NCBI GenBank assembly: GCA_027625915.1
Contig: JANTQA010000057.1
Coordinates: forward strand, 1,736,001 to 1,800,000
DNA length: 64,000 nt
Direction: 5' to 3'
From: Anaeramoeba flamelloides
Lineage: Eukaryota > Metamonada > Anaeramoebidae
Below the pieces are notes generated by a model. The model was given only the letters and a program-made list of their open reading frames with translations. It had not been told where the DNA came from and made no database searches. Positions 12,601 through 22,844 of this stretch are shown here, one piece after another. A program made the position numbers and the translations under genes. The first letter of the stretch is position 1. Each line of letters starts with the position of its first letter.

Positions 12601-15600
12601 TTTTTAAGAAAAAATAAAATCCTATTTCATTGGCCAAAAAAAAAAAAGTAAGAAAGTAAAAAATAAAATAAATGATCAAGATTGGTCAGAAATTCATTTT
12701 TAAATCAAGTGATCTTCTAATATTCATATAAATAAATATTAATTGAATTTATTTTTGAGAATTTTAACTCTTTTTTAAACCATAAATTTCCTAAAGAATA
12801 ATTTATGGTGTTTTTAATTGTATCTCAATTTTGAGTTTTCAACAAAAATTTTAATTACTCATGATTAATTCTAAAAATTTTGTTTTCGATTTTCTTGATC
12901 ATTTAAAAATTGGCTTGTATATTTTCATTTCACCATTAATTAAAAGTTTGTTTTTTAAAAAAATTTTTGTTACTGATCGTTTTTTATTTATTCTATTCTT
13001 CAATATTTTTAGTAATGGAAGTGAGTTTTTTAATATTATTATTTTAAAAATTAACCGATAAGTCAACATTTTAAAAGTAAACCCTTCTTGTAAGAAGTTA
13101 CATAAAAAATAAAAATAAAAAATAAAAAAAGATTGCTTTTAAAAATAGCTACTAAAAAGAAAAACCTTTTATTCAGTTTAAAACAATGATTTGTGTTAAT
13201 TTATTGGTTAAGGTGTAATAATTGTGGTTTTAGGGGACTATACTCGCCATATATGTGTCTATAATTAAAGTGTGTTGTAATTGGGGATATATAATATTAG
13301 TACTAAATGGATCAAATTTCACTAAAAAATATATTTTTCAATCTTATTAAACAATAAATTATTAGATTTTTTACGAAGGATCACAATTTAAAAATTTTCA
13401 TTATTTGGAAATTTTTTTTTATAATGACTTTTTCTAAATCTAAAGATAGAACACCAAAATAATAATATTCGTATTTAAAAAATCATATTTAGAACATCCA
13501 AAAGTTACTATTTTTTGAGATTTTTTAATTTCAAAGATTTAGTCAATAATTATTAGCAAAAAAAAAACATAAAAAATGATTGGTTTAATTTCCTTTCTTC
13601 GAAGCTCGTTGTATTTTCAATATATCATGATATGTGAGAAAATAATTTTTCAAAATAATCTCTTGGTTATATATTTAATTTTTTTAACAAAATCAAATTT
13701 TTTAGCAACTAATCTACATTTCTAGACAAATTTAAGAAAGATATTTTTCAACTTTAAGGCCTAAAGGTTGAAATATCAATAATCAAAGTTGTATCAAAAT
13801 CCAATTTTCTTTCATAAATTCTTTGGGGGTTTTTAACAATGCAAGAATCATTTTTAATTGATGGAATCAACAGATAGTATAATTTTACTAATCTGATTTT
13901 TAGATACATTTGAACCATGTATCACACAAAAATAATTTGCCTTCAATAACAATATACTTTAATTTTAGACTTCTCTGTGGTTGACGCTAATAACTTTTAT
14001 GAAAATCATAATTTATTGATAACTATCAAACTGAAAACCCAGAAATTTCAAAAACTTTAAAAAGATTGTTTTTTTGATCAATCGAAAATATTCGTAAAAA
14101 TTCAAAAATATAATGCCATTTTAAATACAAATATATAAATTATCGGGTAATTATTAACCGTTCTAATTTGAATATTGATTAAATATTTCAAAATTTATCA
14201 ATTTTAATCCTTTGATAAATCTAGAAATCAAAAGAATCACAAATCTTCAAAATTAATCGAAAAACTTACTGAAAATTAAAATCTAATTTTGATATTAAAT
14301 TTTAAAACAAAATCATTTTTATGAATTTAAAATATTCGAATTTATATTAATTTGAGAAAGGTGTTTGATTATTTTGAATTTGCATTCAATTCAGGAAAAT
14401 TATTTTGTTAAAAAAATAAATCCTTAATTTCCCAATTTAGAATGTAAAACTTTGGAAAAAAATTCTTAAAAGAAATATCTAAAGTAAATAATAAAAAAAA
14501 AAAATCTTATTTTATAAATGTAAAAACAAAATAATTATCATAATAGATGTTTTCTAACTAATTTAGAATTTATCTAAGAAATAATTACAATAAATTGATT
14601 TTAATTTTCAGTAAGTTTTTCGATTAATTTTGAAGATTTGTGATTCTTTTGATTTCTAGATTTATCAAAGGATTAAAATTGATAAATTTTGAAATATTTA
14701 ATCAATATTCAAATTAGAACGGTTAATAATTACCCGATAATTTATATATTTGTATTTAAAATGGCATTATATTTTTGAATTTTTACGAATATTTTCGATT
14801 GATCAAAAAAATGATCTTTTTAGAGTTTTTGAAATTTCTGGGTTTTAGATTTGGAGGAAATATCACAATTTTCTAGAATATCACGAAAGTTCTATTTTAT
14901 TCTTTAGTTTTTAATACAGCTGTCTTAAAAGGGTAAAGATCTAAAAAAATTTTTTTAAAAGTGTTGCTCTTGCTGTTTGATTCACACTTTTAATCAGTTT
15001 GGGTGACACTTTTTAAAACTTTTAGTCCTTACTTTTAATAAAATGACTATACTTTTGAAGTTAATAAATTGATTAAAATAATAATAATATTTTTCACATG
15101 CTTTTCAATGGAACTATTAATCCAAATAAATTGAGGACAATACATTAGAAAGATTATTTATAAAACAAATTTTGAACAGATCACAATTAAAAACTGTTAT
15201 TAGTTCTTTTTTTTAAATAATTCAAAAATTAAATAAAAAAATACAATCTTTTTGACATTGAAATAATGTTATCTATTGAATACATTTTGCAAAAAATGTT
15301 TATTATTTTTTGTTTACATCATCTTAATAAAGATGAACTTTTCTTTCAAAAAAAAAATACCTAATCTAATTTATTTTTTTTTTTTTTTTTTTTTTATATA
15401 TAGGAAATAGATTATTAGTTGATATTAGTGATGTTCCAGAAGAAAATCCTTATGTAGAAACACCAAGGCAAATTAAATCTTCTATTTTTTTTACTCATGT
15501 TTCATGTGGTTTGTTTTCAACTTATGCAACCGATAACAAAAATAATTTATATTCGGGTGGTCTTGAATCTTCATTAGGGAGAGAAAATAATAATGATAAT

Positions 15601-15852
15601 GATCAACTTGTAATTTTAGAAAAGGTAAAGGAAATTGGAGAAGGTGTTATCAAAGTATCTACTGGTTCATTTTCATGTTCTTTCTTAACAGAGGAAGGAA
15701 ATGTCTATTCGTTTGGTTTAAATAATTCAGGTCAGCTTGGTGTAGGTGACACTATTAAACATATATTTCCACAAAAGGTAACAATGGATGGTTTTATGAT
15801 TTTTGATATAGCTTGTGGTGCGTCACATACACTTCTTGTTGGTATGAAGGAT

Positions 15853-15887
<35 letters not shown>

Positions 15888-15906
15888 AATTATAAATAAT
15901 GATTAA
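3662..15906 (+). CDS. RCC1-repeat (seven-bladed beta-propeller) protein, five exons
   Basis: Spliced exons 3662-3903, 4007-4094, 10165-10226, 10311-10591 and 15404-15906 give about 391 residues. Every junction keeps phase (phases 2, 0, 2 and 1), and all introns are GT-AG. The product shows seven RCC1 blades: FSVGYNYYGQLGL, FLFGSSSQYEIG, FHMGAIGGPGTQDWL, YSWGQLSKNEYW, YVWGCTTRNRLL, LYSGGLESSLG and VYSFGLNNSGQLGVGD, each followed by a CG- or AGG-type turn (VCGSR, SAGGWH, SCGRQH, SCGLFS, STGSFS, ACGASH). Seven is the number needed to close the propeller, which supports one gene and not several fragments. The start ATG lies just before the first blade; an upstream in-frame ATG at 3560 would add residues unlike RCC1. 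The C-terminus has a run of twelve Asp from a GAT/GAC repeat. Introns 2 and 4 are 6.1 and 4.8 kb and full of repeats; introns 1 and 3 are about 100 bp. The family includes the Ran GEF RCC1 and many ubiquitin or GTPase regulators; the partner here cannot be told. Confidence 0.85.
4865..5103. mobile_element. Possible diverged MITE of family A
   Basis: This segment begins TA-CAGTACTTGGACTTTTTGAC and ends GTACACACTG-TA, with inner phrases TAAGGCACAA and TTGTGCCTTA in inverted orientation, as in family A. The terminal repeats match each other only weakly, so it is either an old copy or a relative of the family. Confidence 0.4.
5520..6470. repeat. Dispersed repeat interrupted by a ~0.75-kb insertion
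   Basis: Bases about 5535-5595 and 6345-6470 together match a continuous stretch at about 24080-24240. The first half shares AATTTAATAGAGAT and TTGCCAATTACTTAGATTTG. The second half shares AAGGAATCCTTATTTAG and TAATAGAGA.TAGTC. In the copy at 24 kb the two halves touch at GATTTGAAAGACCTG. Here they are split by about 750 bases bounded by TTTGAAA and ATTGAAA, which may be a short target duplication. Confidence 0.6.
5754..5981 (+). CDS. Possible small two-exon Cys-motif gene inside the RCC1 intron
   Basis: An ATG at 5754 opens a 25-codon stretch that looks more coding than its surroundings: MSKKAKPCYVCGRSTKN followed by SLKNKPEK, with a CxxC pair as in zinc-binding turns. A GT donor follows at 5829. 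A good acceptor (CTTTTTCAG) ends at 5957, and joining in phase 0 gives FTLFCFC and a TGA stop, adding a second Cys pair. The whole product would be only 32 residues. It lies within the segment that interrupts a dispersed repeat. It could instead be a stranded first exon from another gene. No family is recognised. Confidence 0.25.
7680..9075. repeat. Dispersed repeat N, copy interrupted by foldback element D1
   Basis: Sequence at about 7725-8067 and about 8895-9075 recurs in reverse complement at about 13200-13800, where the two parts are joined without the 0.8-kb element. Shared phrases include ACTTTAAAGTTGAAAAAT, TTTGAAATTAAAAAATCTCA and AAATTTCCAAATAAT. Part of the same repeat appears again at about 29540-29720. 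No coding content is recognised. Confidence 0.6.
8070..8893. mobile_element. Foldback DNA element D1 (TTA-flanked)
   Basis: The element starts CTGTCAAATCTAAAACC and ends GGTTTTGGATTTGACAG. It has arms of about 270 bases that are inverted copies of each other (for example AATCCAATTACTGAGCAACA near 8190 and its complement near 8770). It is flanked on both sides by TTA. A 3-bp TTA duplication is typical of PIF/Harbinger-type insertions. It has no ORF and so is non-autonomous. A related element lies at 14023-14856. The superfamily is inferred. Confidence 0.75.
9142..9303 (+). mobile_element. LINE (non-LTR retrotransposon) 3' fragment with zf-RVT motif
   Basis: The open stretch ends in TAA at 9301 and encodes KSCNLCNLCKKYFNL followed by KIDEDIDHFLWGCPFFKK. 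The pattern CxxC, then an acidic stretch, then HxxxxCP is the zinc-binding motif (zf-RVT) that closes the reverse-transcriptase ORF of many LINEs. Only about 53 codons remain; an upstream stop lies just before 9142 and I see no reverse transcriptase core. It is a dead 5'-truncated copy in the RCC1 intron, as expected for LINE insertions. No clear poly-A tail or target duplication was seen. Confidence 0.6.
9463..9830. repeat. Hairpin-forming repeat cluster G
   Basis: Two adjacent inverted repeats are visible. AGGTTTTCCAGAATTCAAAAG (about 9491) pairs with TTTTAAATTCTGGAAAACCT (about 9546). TTTTACTTTTTGAAATAAAC (about 9658) pairs with GTTTATTTCGAAAAGTAAAA (about 9700). The CTAGGTTTT or AAAACCTAG motif recurs several times and also at 24440-24810 and 43160-43275. 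The function is unknown; these could be ends of a foldback element. Confidence 0.55.
12138..12268. mobile_element. Small palindromic element F
   Basis: The left end TTATATCCCTGATGTAATG and the right end GTGCATAAGGGATATAA are imperfect inverted repeats. AAATCAACCACCC and GGATGGTTTATTTGGG extend the match to about 35 bases per arm. The length of about 130 bases with no ORF suggests a MITE. The flanks do not show a clear duplication. Confidence 0.45.
13200..13800. repeat. Dispersed repeat N, reversed copy without the foldback insert
   Basis: Its reverse complement matches both flanks of foldback element D1 (7725-8067 and 8895-9075) in order. Near 13400-13420 the two flanks meet directly (ATTATTTGGAAATTTTTTTT then ATAATGAC), so this copy shows the site before insertion. 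Confidence 0.55.
14023..14856. mobile_element. Foldback DNA element D2
   Basis: Arms of about 270 bases at about 14030-14300 and 14585-14850 are near-perfect inverted copies (for example TTATCGGGTAATTATTAACC near 14140 and its complement near 14725). The unpaired centre matches the centre of D1 in reverse complement, with shared phrases GTGTTTGATTATT and AATTTAGAATTTATCTAA. Ends are CTATCAAACTGAAAACCC and GGGTTTTAGATTTGGAG, more worn than in D1. There is no ORF. Confidence 0.7.
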
Positions 15907-18054
15907 AATACATAATTTTAATTTAGAGATAATGAATATAGAAATTTTTTTTTCATTTGTTAATTTTTTTTTTTTACAATCATTTTATAATGATAAATTT
16001 TGTTTTAGCGAAATGGATACTTATTTTATTATTGCTTATTATTAATCATAATTTAGAATGGTTGGTATTTGCAAAGCAAAAAGATAAAATTTTGTTTGGT
16101 TTCTGTAGATTACAAATCCCTTAAGGTTATTTTCTCAATTTTTTTTTGAGAAAATTATTGGAAACTAAAAAAATTAAAAATATTTTATTGATGATATTCT
16201 TTACGAACAAATTTTGTATATATCAAGCGCCAAAAAATTCTGATCGACTAAGAAAACCAAAAATGAATTTTTTTTTGTTAGATCAATTATTTTTTTCATT
16301 TTTTCTAAAAAAGAAAACCATTAAATTCATTTGATTTTATTTCTTGAATTATAAAAGGTTTTTATCCTTTTTATTACTATTTTCACCATTATTATACAAT
16401 AACAAATCTTTATTACCAGTAACAATAAAATAAAGATTTTTTTCTAGTAAGACTTAATACTTTTGGTTAACCAAAAAAAATGATTTGTTCAACCAATTGA
16501 AAAATAACTGTATTTTTTTCAGATTAGTAGTAATAACCATTAAATTTTTAAATTCATTTAAAAATTTTACTGAGAAATTTTGTTTTTGTTCAAAGATAAA
16601 ATTTGATTTTTCAAAATAAAATTTTCTTGAAGATATTTGGGAAACAAGTAATTTTATCCTCAAAATTCAAAATCAAATTTTTTCTGTCAAAAAATAATTT
16701 TATATGTTTTATAAGTAATTCTTGTGAATAAAGACCAAACTATTTGTTAAAAAAATTTTTCACAATTAAAAATTGTTTTTGTAACATTATTTTTCATTTT
16801 TTGAAAAACCAGAAAATGACTTTTTTAAAACATTAAAGAATAAAAAAGTTTTACGTAATAGATCTTTTAATTTAATTGAGAAACTTTTGTTCAACTTATA
16901 TCAAATATTCATTTATTGAATCATCTATACTTCAATTAGTTTCATTGGTACGATTTGTATTTAAATATTATTTATTAAAAATAATAACAAAATACAAAAT
17001 TTTCTTTTGAAATCAATACTTTTCAATATATAACGAAAAATATAATTTATCATTTTGAATAATTAACTTTATTGTTACTAAAAATAATAGATTACTTTTT
17101 TTATATAGATCTTAGAAACATACAAATTTTGGATTTCAGAAAAGAGACTCAAATTAATAAATTGTTTAAATTAGGTTAACTCATCCATTTCATAAGCCAA
17201 AACTCAAATAACAAAAAAAAAAATTAAGATCTTGACAAGATTTCATTTTATTTTTAAAAAATACTGCTCCCTTAATTCTAAATCAAACCTGGTCCATATC
17301 TTACTATCCTGAAAAAATCTAACAATGTTGAGAATCTACAAATGTGCACAGAAAATACCCAAAGTCTTCAAAGTTGTCAAAACCTTTCATAAGAAATCAC
17401 AAAAAATTTGAAATAAGAAATTTTCGTTAAGAAAATGAAAAATCAATTTTTTGTTTTTTCAGTTGCATAACATTATATCTTGTAATTAATATTTATTTTT
17501 TTTTGAACAACTAATGTCATACACATGTGTATAAATGATTTCTTCATTTTTCAGGTTTTTTTTGATAAAATTGTGATTTTTTCATTAACAGTGATACTTT
17601 TTGGGGATGCACACAAAAATAAATTAAATTGTGAATTTTTGTGAATAAAATTTCAATTTCCATCAATATTCGTTTAATCGCGTTTATAAAACAATGTAAA
17701 TTTTTATTTCTTACTCCCAATAACCCCATTTTTTTAACAATAAAATTAAATTAATGAATTTCCGTCATTCTAAAATTAAAAAAAAAAAAAAAATTAAAAT
17801 CCTTTATGTTATCAAGTTTCTGTTAAATATTGGTAATTTTTTATTTTGTTTTTTTTTAGTTTTGGTTGTGGGTTTGTTGTCGTCACTTAATCTTCCAAAG
17901 TTGATTAGCACAAGCCAAAAATAAAAATAAAAAACTTTAAAGACGAAATAAATATTATCAGAATAAATACTTGATGATGATAAAATAAAAATTGGTCATA
18001 ATAGAATGATAAAAAAAAATATAATAGTAAAAAAAAAGAAGGAAAATTAATTAA
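15907..18054. other. Intergenic region with one copy of repeat H
   Basis: Between the RCC1 and ankyrin genes, which converge here. It contains the 1.1-kb dispersed repeat at about 16180-17270. The short open stretches here are AT-driven and show no recognisable domain. Confidence 0.6.
16180..17270. repeat. Dispersed 1.1-kb repeat H, copy 1
   Basis: About 1.1 kb recurs in the same orientation at about 33500-34615 and 51455-52560. Conserved landmarks in order are CTGATCGACTAAGAAA, TTATTACTATTTTCACCATT, CAAATCTTTATTACCAGTAA, GAAGATATTTGGGAA, TTCTTGTGAATAAAGACCAAA, then GACAAGATTTCATTTT near the right end. There are no obvious terminal repeats and no conserved long ORF. The class is unknown: possibly a non-autonomous transposon or the relic of a larger element. 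Confidence 0.65.
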
Positions 18055-20112
18055 TTAATTTTCTTGTTTGAAATCAATAGGCTTTTTATCATTTATATCA
18101 AGAGCTTCTTCATCTGCGCCATTTTCAATTAAAAGTTCAATAATTTTGGGGTTTGCGTTATATTCATAACATAAATGGAGAGGAGTTTTATCCCATGAAG
18201 CTGCCGCATTTACGTCAGCATCATTTTCTAATAACAATTTGACAATTTCGATGGAGGAGTTGAATCTACAGCAACAATGGAGAGGGGTGTCCATGACTTT
18301 GTTTTCTTGGTTTACGTCGGATCCTGCCTCGATCAGCATTTTGACTGTTTCTACTGAGTTGTTCTTTTGGCAGGAGGTGTGTAAGGGTGTGTTCAGAAAG
18401 GCGTCAACTGCTGTCACGTCAGCGCCCAACTCAATCAACGAGGCAATAATGTTTGTGGGGATCTTTGCTAAGCAGGCGTAATGCAGTGGGGTGTTTTCGT
18501 CATATGATTTGTTGTTAACATCGGCTCCGTTTTCCAAAAAGATTTGAACCAAGTCAAGGGATTTCTTTTCAAGTGCAAGCGATAGTGGTTCTAAATTCCA
18601 TTCATTAACGCTCGAGACATTTGCTCCTTTGGAAATAAGTAATTTTACAGTTTCTAAACTTGCGTTTGTTTCAGCTGCAAAATGTAAACATCTATTTGAT
18701 TTCGTTTTAATAGTTTACCAAGATTTGTAAGATAGACAGTTACTGATTGACTCATTTTTAAATAAAGCACTTTTCTTTCCGATTTTGCTTTTAACAAAAG
18801 GCCTTGGTGCGTTTTTAGAAAATACAAAAACATTAATAAGTAATTCCCTCGATCAAGATTTTGAAAAAAGAAAGACACCATTTTGAAAAAGTTTGTGAAA
18901 GAAAAAAGTGCTTATTTAAATGTCATAAATCAGCTAAAACAACAGAACCGAAAAAAGAAAAATTAATAAAAAAGAAGGAGAAAAAAAAAAAAAAAAAAAA
19001 AGAAAAATGAAAAAAATTACGTTGTTTGATGAATATTTTTGCTTTTTATATTTGCACCGTTTTCGATTAAAAGTTGAATAACTTCGTGTGAACATTTATT
19101 CATTAAAGCGGTTAAAAGTAGATTCATCCTGTCTCCATTTTCAACGTTGATACTTTTTTTTGTTTTTTGTTTGTTGTTTTTTGTTTGATATTTTTTACAA
19201 AATTACACATTTGAATAAAAATTAGAAACAAACAAAATTAATAAAAAAAAACAAAAAAGAAAGGAAAAAAAGAGAAATAATATTTACTTTACTCCTTTTA
19301 AAGAAATAAGTTCTTTAATTATTGGAAGTTTTGTTCTAGTAGTAAGTGCATAATGAAGTGGTGTGTTACCAGCATTGTTTTTTGACATAATGGATGCTTT
19401 TTTATTGACTAAATGTCGAAAATTGTCTGGGTGTGATGTTTCGTCAAAGGCGTAGTGAAGTGGTACATTCTCATTAAGATCTTTTGCAGAGGTATTACAT
19501 CCTTTTGAAATCAACAATTCAACAATACTTGGTAATCCTTGCTTAGCTGCCCAATGTAAAGGTGTGATTTTCTAAAAATACAAGTATTTGGATGTGTTTT
19601 AGTTTTGTTGATATTTTAAGTTTTATTGTTTGTTTTGAGTTTTTTGTTTTTTGTTTTTTGTAACAGGAAAAAAATAAAAAAAAATTCTTTGTTGTAAAAA
19701 AAAAAGGTAAAGGAATAATTCGTGAAAGAAAATTGTGTTCACTTACATTCTATTTTTTGGTTTATTTGAATTGAGGTTTTTGGAAAATTGTCAAATTTTT
19801 TTTTATTTGTTTTTGATGTTTGAAAAAATTCTTGACAAAAAACTTGTTTTAATTTTGGAAAATTAGATTCTTACCTTCTATTCATTTTTTAAGAGAAATG
19901 TGGGATATTTTGGAAATTTAAAAAAAAAGATGTTAAAAAAAAATAAGAAGATTATTTTTAAAGAGATCGAATTAAAAAACGAATAAAAAAAGAAAAAAAA
20001 AAACACAAACATCTTTTAAAGTTTTAACTTTTGAACCAAGTTCATTAATAACATTTGTTGACTGTTCTTCGTTGTTGTTTTGGATTGCGGTTACAAAATC
20101 TTCGTAACTCAT
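18055..20112 (-). CDS. Ankyrin-repeat protein, four exons
   Basis: Exons on the minus strand are 20112-20011, 19571-19288, 19152-19021 and 18691-18055; introns are 439, 135 and 329 bp and GT-AG, with phases 0, 2 and 2. The spliced product is about 384 residues and ends in TAA. After a 34-residue N-terminal segment (MSYEDFVTAIQNNNEEQS), it consists of about ten ankyrin repeats with the consensus TPLHxA and LLIxxGAxV, for example TPLHWAAKQG, TPLHYACLAK, TPLHTSCQKN and TPLHLCYEYN. A half repeat (KKPIDFKQEN) closes it. Splice sites were chosen because each junction restores a whole repeat. Ankyrin stacks bind other proteins; no catalytic or membrane domain is present, so the partner is unknown. 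The last exon, with six repeats, is much richer in G and C than the rest. Confidence in the gene is high; its function is not known. Confidence 0.88.
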
Positions 20113-20279
20113 ATTTTGAAAATATTAATAAAAAGTGGGAAAAAAAAAATAAACAAAAAATGAAAAAAATTATCAAATTCTTGAATACTATTTTTTGTTA
20201 ATTTGTTTGACTTGTTGGTGAAAAGAATAGAACAAAACCACTTACCAAGAAAACTGTTTCTTCTTAAGAAAAAAATTCT

Positions 20280-22600
20280 TATTTAAAAAATCAATTCTCG
20301 AAAAAAAACTTCAAATAAATTTAATAGCAAATTCCTAAAAAATTTTACCACATCTTTATATTTGAAAAACTAAATAAAAAATCTGATTACTATAAAACGA
20401 ACTTTGTATAAAAGCCATTTTCTGAAATGAGTTATTTGTTTTAAAAAGTTTTAACCATTTTTCTCATTTTTGAAAATTTCAAAATTCAAACATATTTCTG
20501 AATTATTTCAAAAAAAATATATTCGTTAAAAGAAGTAAGAAAGTTTAGGTGTAAGTAAAGGAAGTGTATACATAAAAACACACTTTAAAAATAAAGAACG
20601 AAGTCTAAAGTATCCCAGTATAAAAAATCTAATTGTTTGCAAAAAAAATTAAAATAATTATTTTAAACTTGTAAAAAATATAATTTTTTGATTCAAAGAA
20701 CTGTTAAAATCAATTTTTTCTTTTTATTGAATTAAGGGGGTAAGTACATTTTTCATTTTTTGAGTGCCACCATTTATGTGAAACTGAATTTTTCAAATCA
20801 TTTCTTTAGCCAAATACATTGATATTTTAATAAATACTAGAGTAGAGTATATCCTAGTATAAGATATTTTCAAACCAATAAAAAAATGGAAATCAAAAAA
20901 AGTAAAAAATTGATCAAAAAAAAATTAATACAAATCATTTATTACTTGATCTTATAAATAATATTTTACACAATTACTTATTCTTTATTTGGTTTTATTT
21001 TTAATTCTTCATGGAAAAAATTTTATTTGGAAAATTTTCGATAAACAAATTACAGTTTATTTTGAAAGAATTTCCAAAATGAATTTAAAAATCCTGTTTT
21101 CATTTATGTAATCTAATTCTAGTTTTAGTTCAGAAAATCAGAGATTTTTTTAATTCTTCTTGAGAACAATGGTTTATTGGACAAATTCGTTTGATTTTAT
21201 AATTATTTATTTTCCATTAAAATGAGAACTCAAAAAAATTCTGAATCGGATTGAAATTTGTTATTGAATTTTTCAATTATTTTGATTTGAATCTTTTGTA
21301 ACTGTTTTTTGATTCCAAGAATTCAGCCCCTTTATTTTAATTTTTGAAATAGTATTCCTTGTTTTGGCTTTGTTTGATAAAAATATTTTAAAAAAGAATT
21401 TTGAAAGCAAATTTTTCAGAAAAAGGTTTTTTAAAATAATAATAAATAGTAATGGGGTGAGAAATTCAAGGATAAAAATAGTTTGTATTCATACAAACTA
21501 AGAAGATAAAGAAAACAAATCTTCAAAAATAGGCTTTTATCGATTTTTTTTTTTTTTCATTTTTGATTTCAACAAATTTATTTGGAAAGGAGATCTTTCG
21601 TGTTTGGTTTTCTAAAAGAAAATATTTGTTTTAAATGCACACTATTTTGGGTATGTTTTGTTGGCTTACTGTTTGGTTAATTTCGATCATTGGTATAAAC
21701 ACATTTCTAGATCCAAAACTTTATTTAATAAAACCAAAAATTTCATCAAAAAAAATGTTCAAAAAATTGAAAAAATTAAGATTCAACTCTGAATTACTTT
21801 GATTCCATTCACGAATTAACTAGTAGATGATGTTTTGGCTTCAAAGTTTCAATAGCTGGTGGCACTCAAATAATATTTTTCCAGAAATGTTAACACAATT
21901 AAAAATTTTTCAAAATGGTAAAATGTACTTACTTCCTTAAAAATATTGAAAAAAAAAAACCAAACAATCAAATTTAAAAATTGCTCCAAAATACTTCTTT
22001 AAAACCTGGAAAATTCAAGTTATAACCTAAAGAAATAATTATTAATTTTGATTATTTATAATCAATAATTAATAATCCAATTTTAATTTTTTCAGTGGGT
22101 TATTAACAACACAAAGATTAAATGTCTCGAAATTACTTTTATTTCTCAATTTTTGAATGATTTTCAAACAAATAAAAAAAAATCAAATTAATAATTTAAA
22201 TATCAAAAATAATAAATATTTTCTAAGAACTGCTATTTTACAATAACAATTTCATTGTTTTGGATACTCTTGATATTTGAAACAGAATTTTGCTTAATCT
22301 TGTAAATTTCAAGAAATTTAATAAATAATTTCTTAATAAATCAAATGAAAATTTTTTTAGAACTTAAAGTGATTCAATATTTTGATTTGTTTTTATTGTA
22401 TTTTTATAATAAGATTAAATGTGAAATATTAGATGTCTATAAAAAGTATCAGAATTTACTTTAAGTTGGATTTCTACAAAATAGAATTTTTTTGCAATTT
22501 TTCTTATTCAATTTTCCAATAAAAATTCAAACAGAAAAGGATCAAGATCTTTTACTGAAAATTTCATTGGAAAAACTGGACTCTTTTAAAAATACACACC
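20280..22600. repeat. Dispersed repeat L, copy 1 (interrupted by element E)
   Basis: The parts at about 20280-20735 and 21940-22200 match, in order, sequence at about 46670-47400 and, more weakly, about 36890-37700. Shared features are a stretch with CTTTAAAAATAAA, then AGTATAAAAAATCT, AATTATTTTAAACTTG and a later TTTCAAACAAATAAAA. There is no recognisable coding content. The right boundary is uncertain. Confidence 0.45.
20736..21936. mobile_element. TTAA-flanked inverted-repeat element E (1.2 kb)
   Basis: The ends are GGGGGTAAGTACATTTTTC and, inverted, GGAAGTAAGTACATTTTAC, each bordered by TTAA. A second inverted pair, GAGTGCCACCA near the left end and TGGTGGCACTC near the right end, lies further in. 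TTAA is the target of piggyBac-type transposases, so a piggyBac-like non-autonomous element is the best guess. I found no transposase ORF. The homologous repeat L copy near 47120 lacks this insert. Confidence 0.6.
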
Positions 22601-22844
22601 TAATTTCTAAAAAGTTGATAAATATTCTATATTATTAGGTCTTATTGAACAGGTGTGAAAATAAGTACTCGATTACATTTGTAAAAAACAAATAAGAGTT
22701 GCTAGTTACTTAAGAAAAATAATTTGTTTTTAGTAATGGGACAATTTTTTCAACAATTCCAAAGTAGTAAAGAATAAAATTCTTCTGTTTTTACAAAAAT
22801 ACCTACCGACCCAATTTTAATTGTCAATAAACAAAAAAATAATA

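Larger units (their letters stand above)
10592..15403 (+). other. Giant intron 4 of the RCC1-repeat gene (4.8 kb)
   Basis: The donor is GTAAAA after ACGA at 10591. The acceptor is a long T tract ending TATATAG at 15403. Joining is in phase 1 (A|GA) and restores the blade VWGCTTRNRLLVDISD. It holds a small palindromic element (12138-12268), a reversed dispersed repeat (about 13200-13800) and foldback element D2. A 188-bp coding-looking stretch at 11719-11906 would also splice in phase, but it would break the blade, so I leave it out of the gene. Confidence 0.7.

Noticed and set aside
18239-18481. 80-codon plus-strand frame in the ankyrin gene
   Set aside because: It is a shadow of the conserved ankyrin repeats on the other strand.
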